This document shows, one piece after another, positions 1-5,109 of a DNA stretch of 5,109 nt. Made by a program: the position numbers and the translations under genes. The stretch spans positions 1 to 5,109 of the forward strand of contig JAPKDN010000276.1 of NCBI GenBank assembly GCA_028822575.1. The letters are read 5' to 3'. The first letter of the stretch is position 1, and every line of letters starts with the position of its first letter. Under the pieces are notes generated by a model. It was not told the origin of the DNA. It ran no database searches and was given only the letters and a program-made list of their open reading frames with translations. This stretch comes from Alphaproteobacteria bacterium (GTDB lineage: Bacteria; Pseudomonadota; Alphaproteobacteria; Thalassobaculales; Thalassobaculaceae).

Positions 1-365
1 CGCTTGGCGTGGAACAATCCTTGATTCAACAATGCCTCGAGATTGGCGGGTTCGATCAGGAGAGCGCGGCGCTGCGGAGCGTCGCTTTCTCCATTTCGAT
101 CAAAGCTGGCTAGTGCCAGCGTGCGCCACGCCGCAGCCAATAATGGGCGCAGCACCAAAGCGCGTCTCAATTCGGCCACGGCCCTCGCCGTTTCGTTGCA
201 ACGAAGCACCGCGACACCCAGGCTGAACCGCGCGCGCGCGAGCAGAGGTTGGGCAGCGAGAACTTTCTCCAGAATAGCAATAGATTTTCGGAAATCGCCG
301 ACCTGAAGAGCCCGCTGAGCCAATCGCAGGGCATCCGCGATCGTAACTTCTTGCAACAGATGCAT
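1..365 (-). CDS. Tetratricopeptide-repeat (TPR) protein, N-terminal part, cut by the left edge
   Basis: A minus-strand frame is open from ATG at 365 (in-frame TAA at 380-378) to the window edge, giving 121 residues. The translation shows degenerate 34-residue TPR helix pairs: about residues 10-40 (ADALRLAQRALQVGDF...ILEKVL), 43-74 (ARARFSLGVAVL...ELRRALVLRP), 77-106 (AAWRTLALASFDRNG...RRALLIEP) and the start of a fourth (NLEALLNQG). The spaced Ala/Leu/Gly pattern and the Pro ending each unit are typical of TPR. No signal peptide or membrane segment is visible, so this part is probably cytoplasmic. TPRs are protein-interaction scaffolds. In alphaproteobacteria such N-terminal arrays often precede a sulfotransferase or glycosyltransferase domain, but that part would lie outside the window, so no function is assigned. 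The start is uncertain: AGAAGG (371-366) abuts the ATG with no spacer, so CTG at 359 (spacer 6) or TTG at 356 (spacer 9) may be the true start. The gene is divergent from hyuA. Confidence 0.8.
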   Translation of the reverse strand, partial: MHLLQEVTIADALRLAQRALQVGDFRKSIAILEKVLAAQPLLARARFSLGVAVLRCNETARAVAELRRALVLRPLLAAAWRTLALASFDRNGESDAPQRRALLIEPANLEALLNQGLFHAK

Positions 366-589
366 CCTTCTTGAGATTTAAGGGCCGGATCCAACTACCC
401 TGTCAGATCCGATAGACCGTCGCAATCTCGCCCGGGCGGATGGGGACGACCCGGCAGGCACCGACACAACCCCAAGATTGTGGGCGCGGGTTAAGATGGT
501 TATGGTCTTAAGATGACGGTTCACTGCTCCCTCTTCTTCAATAATGGTCCGAAACTGGGCCCATTTCGGAAATAGGACACGTCCCCGCG
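366..589. other. Divergent intergenic region between the TPR gene and hyuA
   Basis: This 224-bp gap separates two divergently oriented starts, so it should carry promoters for both. I see no coding frame with homology. It contains an LTTR-like inverted repeat (annotated separately) and a 10-bp palindrome CGCCCGGGCG at 429-438. The stretch nearest hyuA is AT-richer (AATAAT at 540-545), but I could not pair it with a well-spaced -35 element, so no promoter is called. A weak ribosome-binding site, TAGGA at 573-577, lies 12 bases before the hyuA ATG. Confidence 0.6.
491..511. promoter_or_regulatory. Candidate operator: 21-bp inverted repeat upstream of hyuA
   Basis: TTAAGA (491-496) and TCTTAA (506-511) are perfect complements around a 9-base spacer. 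The 6-9-6 layout with a T-N11-A core is the geometry of LysR-type regulator boxes. The site ends 78 bases before the hyuA start, a usual distance for an activator site. TTAAGATG also recurs as a direct repeat at 491-498 and 508-515, about one and a half helical turns apart. No regulator gene is in the window, so both the family and the gene it controls are inferred. Confidence 0.4.
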
Positions 590-2635
590 ATGGAATATAG
601 AATTGGCATAGACGTTGGCGGTACCTTCACGGACATCGTCGCGGTCGCACAGGATGGCGCAGTAACCTTTACCAAGGCGCCGAGCACCCCCCATGACCCG
701 TCGATTGGCGTGATGGACGCGGTAACCCGGCTGGCCGAGGAGATGAATAGCGACGTGGCATCGCTGCTCGCCAAGACGGAGCGCATCGTGCATGGCACGA
801 CCGTCGCCACGAACGCACTTCTGGAACGCAAGGGCGCCAAGGTGGGGTTATTGACCACCGAAGGGCACCGAGACGTGCTGGAAATGCGCGAAGGGCTGAA
901 GGACGAGCGTTACAACATGCGACTGGCGGCACCCGACGCATTGGTCCCCCGGCATCTGCGCCTCGGAGTAACGGAGCGGATGCGCCCAGAGGGCGTGGCC
1001 CACGCGCCCTTGGATCTTGCCTCGCTTGATGCGGCAATCGATACCTTGAAAGCCGCCGAAGTGACATCCGTCGCCGTCTGTTATCTGCATAGCTACAAGA
1101 ACGCGACCCATGAACAAGCCACCCGCGCTCGTCTCGAAGAGCGTGTGCCAGGTGTCTCCATCTCGCTCTCAAGTGAGGTATTCCCCGAGATTAAGGAATA
1201 TGAGCGGGTCTCGACCACCGTGGTTAACGCCTATGTCCGGCCGGTGGTTGAGAAATACCTTACCAATCTCGAAACTCGACTGAAGGAGGCGGGCTTTGCG
1301 GGATCAGTACTGATCATTCTAAGTCATGGTGGTGTCGCACCGATTCCAGAGGCCGTTCGCCTCGCCGCCGCGACGGTGCTTTCTGGCCCGGCGGGCGGTG
1401 TCGCGGGATCGCGGCATGGTTCCGCCCTGATCGGCGCCAAGGATCTGGTGCCCTTCGACATGGGCGGAACAAGCACCGATATTTCGATGATCGTCGATAG
1501 CAAGCCGGGCCTGTCGACCACCCGAGGCATAGCCGGCCAACGGATCGCACTTCAGTCGTTGGATATCGCCAGCATTGCGTCCGGTGGCGGATCAATCGCC
1601 AGCGTTGATAGCGGCGGGTTGTTAAAAGTCGGCCCCGAAAGCGCCGGCGCTATGCCCGGCCCAGCCTGTTACGGTATTGGCGGCACTGAAGTCGCCGTCA
1701 CCGACGCCAGCGAGATACTTGGCTTTTTGGACCCCGCGAATTTCCTTGGCGGCCGCGCCACATTGGATCAGGCTGCGGCCGAAGCGGCGATGGACCGTCT
1801 AGCAAGCGCGCTATCGGTGGAGCGGGCCGAGGCGGCCGAGGGCGTCCACCGGGTCATCAACACCCATATGGCCGAGGGGATACGATTGGTCTCGGTGCGC
1901 CGGGGCGTTGATCCTCGCCAGTTCGCCTTACTCTCTTTCGGTGGCGCGGCGGGCATCCACATCACGGATATCGCCCGTCAGCTCGAGGTAAAACGCGTGG
2001 TCGTGCCCCGCACGGCGGCGGTGCTGTCAGCCTGGGGTATGTTGGCCACAGACCTGCGCTATGAGGTCAGTCGCACCCATGTCGGTGATACCAGCAGTCT
2101 GGAAGCGGGCGAGGTTCGCCAGATCTACGCGGAGATGGAGGAGGAGGGTCGCGGTCGTCTTGCCGCCGCCTTTGATGGTCCGGTCACGGTCCGACGTTCC
2201 GCCGATATGCGTTATGGCGAACAAATCTATGAGATAGACGTACCCTTGGATGGATTGGATTTTGCCCAGCCCGATCTGATGGCCGAAATCGCCACCCGTT
2301 TCCATGCGCGCCACGAGGAACTGTTCACATACAGTTTACCGGATCAAGACGCGGTCTTGGTCAATGCCCGCCTTGCGACCATAGGCGAGCTGCCGAGCCT
2401 GCCCGCCGAACCCCTGGTCGCCGCCCGCGCCGAAGCACCGGCGACCGGCACCCGGCGGATCTACCTCGGTGGCTGGACCAAAGCGTCGGTCTACAACCTA
2501 GAGGACCTGGCGCCGGGGCAGAAGATCGTCGGCCCCGCGATCGTTGAGTCCGCGACCACGACCGTGGTGCTTCGCGCCGGTGACACCGCGATTGTGACCG
2601 GCTCTCTGTGGCTAGACGTCGCTGTGGCAGAATAG
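590..2635 (+). CDS. hyuA: Hydantoinase/oxoprolinase family protein, subunit A (HyuA / N-methylhydantoinase A type)
   Basis: The 681-residue product has the usual length of HyuA proteins. These are ASKHA-fold, ATP-using subunits that normally pair with HyuB to open lactam or hydantoin rings (N-methylhydantoinase, 5-oxoprolinase) or to serve in acetone/acetophenone carboxylases. The N-terminal Hydant_A_N domain (about 3-180) begins with the phosphate-binding motif DVGGTFTD (8-15) and has HGTTVATN (68-75). The central hydantoinase_A domain (about 200-490) carries LSHGGV (244-249), VLSGPAGGV (263-271), FDMGGTSTD (289-297), GGGSI (332-336), GPACYG (357-362) and SFGGAAGIH (449-457). The C-terminal part (about 500-681) matches the acetophenone-carboxylase-like tail. 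The ATG is directly followed by the conserved IGIDVGG strand, and an in-frame stop lies at 542-544, so the start is well supported despite a weak ribosome-binding site. Every core motif is present and I see no frameshift. The substrate cannot be told from sequence. The oddity is the lack of hyuB downstream: the next gene converges 16 bp away. Confidence 0.93.
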   Translation: MEYRIGIDVGGTFTDIVAVAQDGAVTFTKAPSTPHDPSIGVMDAVTRLAEEMNSDVASLLAKTERIVHGTTVATNALLERKGAKVGLLTTEGHRDVLEMREGLKDERYNMRLAAPDALVPRHLRLGVTERMRPEGVAHAPLDLASLDAAIDTLKAAEVTSVAVCYLHSYKNATHEQATRARLEERVPGVSISLSSEVFPEIKEYERVSTTVVNAYVRPVVEKYLTNLETRLKEAGFAGSVLIILSHGGVAPIPEAVRLAAATVLSGPAGGVAGSRHGSALIGAKDLVPFDMGGTSTDISMIVDSKPGLSTTRGIAGQRIALQSLDIASIASGGGSIASVDSGGLLKVGPESAGAMPGPACYGIGGTEVAVTDASEILGFLDPANFLGGRATLDQAAAEAAMDRLASALSVERAEAAEGVHRVINTHMAEGIRLVSVRRGVDPRQFALLSFGGAAGIHITDIARQLEVKRVVVPRTAAVLSAWGMLATDLRYEVSRTHVGDTSSLEAGEVRQIYAEMEEEGRGRLAAAFDGPVTVRRSADMRYGEQIYEIDVPLDGLDFAQPDLMAEIATRFHARHEELFTYSLPDQDAVLVNARLATIGELPSLPAEPLVAARAEAPATGTRRIYLGGWTKASVYNLEDLAPGQKIVGPAIVESATTTVVLRAGDTAIVTGSLWLDVAVAE

Positions 2636-2638
2636 GCC

Positions 2639-2645
2639 AAGGAGG
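2639..2645 (+). promoter_or_regulatory. Orphan perfect Shine-Dalgarno (AAGGAGG) just after the hyuA stop
   Basis: AAGGAGG lies 3 bases after the hyuA TAG and is followed, after a 5-base spacer (cgaat), by ATC at 2651-2653 rather than a start codon. In hyuAB operons the second gene usually begins right here, at good spacing from such a site. The downstream plus strand is the antisense of the aldehyde dehydrogenase gene, so nothing is available to translate. I read it as a possible remnant of a lost hyuB start. Chance is the alternative, since a 7-base match is not rare by itself. Confidence 0.4.
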
Positions 2646-2651
2646 CGAATA

Positions 2652-4064
2652 TCAGAGACCACTTAACGCCGGGGAGTTCACCACCAACATTTTCTCGATG
2701 CTCATCTCGTGGACCGTATGGGGCATACCGCCGACACCGTGCCCCGACGGGCCAAGACCCGCGAAAGGCATCCAGTCGGTACGAAACGCTGTGTGATCAT
2801 TGACCATCACGGCACTGGCGTTCAAACCGGCATAGGCCTGCATCGCGATGTCGATGTCTTGGGTAAAGATCGCAGCTTGAAAAGCGAATTCCAGCTCATT
2901 CGCCCGCACAATTGCATCATCAAGGTCCTCGTATTTAAACAAAGCAACCACCGGGCCAAAGACTTCTTGACGGGCAATCTTGGTTGATGATGGGGGGTCT
3001 AGAAGGACCGTCGGTGCGTAGGTCGATGCCGACAGGCGTTGGCCACCAGCCGCCAATCCAGCACCGGCGGCGACCGCCTCATTCACCCATTCGGCCACGC
3101 GGTCAGCTTCACCATGCGAGATCAGCGGGCCGACCTCGGTCTCGGCCTTGGTAGGATCACCCACCCGGAGCCCACCAGCGCCAGTCGCCAAGGCTCCCGC
3201 CAGATCGTCGAACAAACTGGCATGGACGAACACACGTTGAACGGAAACACAAACCTGACCCGCGTGATAGAATCCGCCTTTCATTAAAACCGGAAGCGTC
3301 ATGTTCAAATCCGCGTCCGGCGCCACGATGACGGGAGCGACACCGCCATGCTCGAGCGCGCATCGCGTACCTGGCGCAAGTTGCGAGCGAAGCCGCCAAC
3401 CAACCGCGCCGCTGCCGATGAAGCTGAAAAACGCGACCCGGGGATCGGTCACTAGCTTGGTCGCCACCGAGGAGTTTGTTGTATTTACGACCTGGCACCA
3501 ACCATCGGGAAGGCCAGCTTCGGTCATGATGTCGGCGAACGTTCGGGCGCTGAACGGTGTCGAAGCGGCTGGCTTTACGATCACTGGACAGCCGGTGGCG
3601 ATGGCCGGGGCGCATTGATGAGCAATCAGATTGAAGGGGTGGTTGAAAGCGCTGACTGCGACCACCGGTCCGATTGGGAAAGTTTGGGTGAAGGCTACCC
3701 GGCTCTTGGACGCGGCATTCAGGCGCATCGGCACGACCCGGCCTTGCTCGCCCCGCACCGTCTCGATGCAAACATCCATGCCATCGATGGCGCGATCCAC
3801 TTCGACCAGCGAGTCGAGCAATGGTTTACCACCCTCGCGCGCAGCATGAAGCGCGATCTCTTGGCGGCGCTCTTTCATGATATCACCGGCCCGGCGCAAG
3901 ATCTCGATCCGCTCCGCCAAGCTGGGCTTTACCTTCGCCGCGTGCAAGCGGCGCGCCGTATCGAGGGCGGCGTCAACCGCTTTTTCGTCGGACAATGGAA
4001 CGGTTCCGATCAGTCCTCCATCGAATGGTGCATTAACCTCTCTCACCACATCCGCCTTCACCAT
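2652..4064 (-). CDS. NAD(P)-dependent aldehyde dehydrogenase family protein
   Basis: The 470-residue product belongs to the ALDH superfamily, which oxidises aldehydes to carboxylates with NAD(P)+ in the cytoplasm. The length fits the short bacterial classes related to lactaldehyde, phosphonoacetaldehyde or ALDH21-like enzymes. Visible catalytic parts are the oxyanion Asn141 (AFNHPFN), Lys164 (IVKPA), the nucleotide-loop motif FIGSGAVG (215-222), general base Glu238 (ALEHGG), nucleophile Cys272 (GQVCVSVQR) and the QEVFGPV motif (366-372, Glu367). Departures from consensus are EHGGV (238-242) for the usual ELGGK, AGLGPSGHG (435-443) without the usual Lys, and Ala167 where NAD+-preferring enzymes often have Glu after KPA. 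This last change would allow NADP+ use, by inference. A purine-rich GGGGGAAAG sits just before the ATG at 4064, and TGA is at 2654-2652. The gene converges on hyuA and diverges from purQ, so it is probably monocistronic within this window. A perfect inverted repeat 53-84 bases upstream suggests a dedicated regulator. The substrate is unknown. Confidence 0.93.
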   Translation of the reverse strand: MVKADVVREVNAPFDGGLIGTVPLSDEKAVDAALDTARRLHAAKVKPSLAERIEILRRAGDIMKERRQEIALHAAREGGKPLLDSLVEVDRAIDGMDVCIETVRGEQGRVVPMRLNAASKSRVAFTQTFPIGPVVAVSAFNHPFNLIAHQCAPAIATGCPVIVKPAASTPFSARTFADIMTEAGLPDGWCQVVNTTNSSVATKLVTDPRVAFFSFIGSGAVGWRLRSQLAPGTRCALEHGGVAPVIVAPDADLNMTLPVLMKGGFYHAGQVCVSVQRVFVHASLFDDLAGALATGAGGLRVGDPTKAETEVGPLISHGEADRVAEWVNEAVAAGAGLAAGGQRLSASTYAPTVLLDPPSSTKIARQEVFGPVVALFKYEDLDDAIVRANELEFAFQAAIFTQDIDIAMQAYAGLNASAVMVNDHTAFRTDWMPFAGLGPSGHGVGGMPHTVHEMSIEKMLVVNSPALSGL

Positions 4065-4425
4065 AAGCTTTCCCCCATTTTTCCCGACCCCTCTCTGTTA
4101 ATCGAGGTCTGTAGTTTTGCATCATCACGAATTCCGCTGATGATGCAACGGATTCGGATAGTTAGGTTTTCCCACCTACCCAAAAGGCCCTCCCAGACTC
4201 GAGTTCGGATCCCGGATGGGCGGCGCGGGGCGTCGACGATTCGATGATTTTATTTTACGACCAACCAAACCCTCTCCATACTCACCAACACGCATAGCGA
4301 TTTTAAGGGCTTCCTGTCATCCCATCCGGCTTCTTGCATTGCGAGATCAGCTTGCGTAGGTTCCGCCAGCCCGTTTGAACACACTGTCCGGTCCGCTGGC
4401 CCACCTTTTTTGGTGAAGAATTCTT
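4065..4425. other. Long divergent intergenic region between the aldehyde dehydrogenase and purQ
   Basis: This 361-bp stretch lies between divergent starts. Apart from the perfect inverted repeat at 4117-4148 I find no recognisable gene. I read it for a purS frame, which would be about 80 codons directly before purQ, and found neither an intact one nor a convincing remnant. Short open frames exist on the minus strand (for example 29 and 39 codons between about 4165 and 4345) but lack a ribosome-binding site and any recognisable motif. A T-rich patch around 4248-4257 could belong to a promoter, but no matching -35 is seen. No tRNA, riboswitch fold or intrinsic terminator could be supported by eye. 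Confidence 0.6.
4117..4148. promoter_or_regulatory. Candidate operator: perfect 11+11-bp inverted repeat upstream of the aldehyde dehydrogenase
   Basis: TTGCATCATCA (4117-4127) and TGATGATGCAA (4138-4148) are exact reverse complements around the 10-base spacer cgaattccgc. Eleven paired bases in so short a stretch are unlikely by chance. The element lies 53-84 bases upstream of the aldehyde dehydrogenase ATG, where its promoter should be, and about 280 bases from purQ. That makes the aldehyde dehydrogenase the likelier target. Its symmetry fits a dimeric repressor or activator site. No T-tract follows either arm directly in the sense of an intrinsic terminator, so I favour an operator over a terminator hairpin. 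Confidence 0.55.
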
Positions 4426-5109
4426 ATGAAATCAGCCATCATCGTTTTCCCCGGCACCAACCGCGAACGTGACATGGCGATGGCCATTCAGCGCGCCTCC
4501 GGTGTTGAACCAACCATGGTCTGGTATACCCACACCGAACTCCCGAAAGTTGACCTGATCGTGGTGCCGGGTGGTTTTGCCTATGGCGACTATCTGAGGG
4601 CCGGCGCCATGGCTTCGCAGGCCCCAGCAATGCGCGCTGTCGTGAAGCGGGCCGAGGCGGGCGCTGCGGTCCTCGGCATATGCAACGGGTTTCAGGTCTT
4701 GACCGAGATTGGCCTGCTACCCGGTGCCCTGATGCGAAATGCGGGTCTCAAGTTTATCTGCCGAAATCTCGATCTGCGTGTGGAGACCACCGACGCGGTG
4801 TTCACCTCCGGCTACGCAGCTGGCCAGTGCCTGTCGATCCCGGTCGCCCATAACGATGGTAACTACTTCGCCGACGACGCCACGCTGGACCGCCTTGAGG
4901 CAAACGACCGGGTGGCTTTCCGGTATGTCGATCCCGAGGGCGCGACAACAGAGGGTGGCAATCCCAATGGCTCGGCCCGCTCGATCGCCGGGATCCTAAG
5001 TGAGAACCGAAAGGTCCTGGGCTTCATGCCCCATCCAGAGAACGCCACTGACCCCATGCTTGGTGGCTTGGATGGCCAACCGATGTTCACCGCCATGGTG
5101 GAGGCTTTG
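4426..5109 (+). CDS. purQ: Phosphoribosylformylglycinamidine synthase subunit PurQ (glutaminase), 3' end at or beyond the right edge
   Basis: PurQ is the class I glutamine amidotransferase subunit of FGAM synthase in de novo purine synthesis. It releases ammonia from glutamine and passes it to PurL, with PurS as the third partner. The 228 codons seen cover essentially the whole family length, with no stop before the edge, so only a few C-terminal residues should be missing. Motifs are PGTNRERD (9-16), VPGGFAYGDYLRAG (47-60, oxyanion region), nucleophile Cys86 in LGICNGFQ (83-90), and His203 and Glu205 of the triad in MPHPEN (201-206). The ATG at 4426 is followed by the canonical first strand (MKSAIIVFPG). 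GGTGA at 4412-4416 is a modest ribosome-binding site, and a 10-bp palindrome AAGAATTCTT (4416-4425) fills the space to the ATG. In many bacteria purS directly precedes purQ, often with purC. Here the upstream neighbour is a divergent aldehyde dehydrogenase, so purQ must have its own promoter in the gap. Confidence 0.96.
   Translation, partial: MKSAIIVFPGTNRERDMAMAIQRASGVEPTMVWYTHTELPKVDLIVVPGGFAYGDYLRAGAMASQAPAMRAVVKRAEAGAAVLGICNGFQVLTEIGLLPGALMRNAGLKFICRNLDLRVETTDAVFTSGYAAGQCLSIPVAHNDGNYFADDATLDRLEANDRVAFRYVDPEGATTEGGNPNGSARSIAGILSENRKVLGFMPHPENATDPMLGGLDGQPMFTAMVEAL

Noticed and set aside
429..438. Palindrome CGCCCGGGCG in the TPR-hyuA intergenic region
   Set aside because: Short and fully GC, expected in GC-rich DNA, with no second copy or promoter element around it.
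669..1172. A 167-codon minus-strand open frame inside hyuA
   Set aside because: Arg/Pro-rich antisense shadow of a well-supported hyuA.
2636..2651. Bidirectional terminator between the convergent genes
   Set aside because: The gap is only 16 bp and neither it nor the adjoining gene ends form a stable stem followed by a T-tract on either strand.
3157..3771. A 204-codon minus-strand open frame inside the aldehyde dehydrogenase
   Set aside because: Same-strand frame-shifted shadow of the real gene. It is rich in Arg, Gly and Pro, with no recognisable domain.
4190..4225. Sequence resembling a tRNA T-loop (GAGTTCGGATCCCGG)
   Set aside because: The flanking bases do not form a T-stem and no acceptor, anticodon or D arm could be found on either strand.
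3615..4247. A 210-codon plus-strand open frame opposite the aldehyde dehydrogenase start
   Set aside because: It is antisense to a gene with clear catalytic motifs, its composition shows no domain, and it runs past the aldehyde dehydrogenase start only by chance in GC-rich DNA.
4212..4329. CCGGATGGG (4212-4220) and CCCATCCGG (4321-4329) as an inverted repeat about 100 bases apart
   Set aside because: A 9-base match at that distance in a few hundred bases is expected fairly often by chance, and the arms do not extend.
4402..4425. CACC-TTTTTT-GGTG hairpin and the palindrome AAGAATTCTT over the purQ ribosome-binding site
   Set aside because: A 4-bp stem and a 10-bp palindrome without a loop are too weak to claim translational control. 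They are noted only as local structure.

Overview
The window is GC-rich bacterial DNA with dense coding. It holds four protein genes, two cut by the window edges. The PurQ sequence (PGTNRERDM near the N-terminus, MPHPEN around the catalytic His/Glu), the HyuA-type hydantoinase/oxoprolinase and the TPR protein together suggest a proteobacterium, most likely an alphaproteobacterium of the Rhodospirillales kind. That placement is an inference from sequence style, not a search result.

Layout from left to right. (1) 1-365, minus strand: N-terminal part of a tetratricopeptide-repeat (TPR) protein that runs off the left edge. (2) 366-589: a divergent intergenic region with a 21-bp inverted repeat (TTAAGA-N9-TCTTAA) that looks like a LysR-type regulator site upstream of hyuA. 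(3) 590-2635, plus strand: a complete hydantoinase/oxoprolinase family subunit A (HyuA). (4) 2636-2651: a 16-bp gap between convergent genes, holding a perfect AAGGAGG ribosome-binding site with no start codon after it, exactly where the usual partner gene hyuB would begin. (5) 2652-4064, minus strand: a complete 470-residue aldehyde dehydrogenase with the catalytic Asn, Glu and Cys intact but altered flanking motifs. (6) 4065-4425: a 361-bp divergent intergenic region with a perfect 11+11-bp inverted repeat just upstream of the aldehyde dehydrogenase. (7) 4426 to the right edge, plus strand: purQ, the glutaminase subunit of FGAM synthase, complete except perhaps for a few C-terminal codons. 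No purS is seen upstream.

How the genes relate. hyuA and the aldehyde dehydrogenase are both catabolic-type genes, each with its own putative operator, but they face each other and so are not one transcript. They could act on related substrates (lactam or hydantoin-like ring opening, semialdehyde oxidation), but nothing in the sequence proves this. They sit between a housekeeping purine gene and a TPR gene, and both hyuA (no hyuB) and purQ (no purS) lack their customary neighbour. This looks like an accessory metabolic segment at a rearranged locus. I see no RNA gene, CRISPR array, insertion sequence or convincing intrinsic terminator, and no clearly new multi-gene system.
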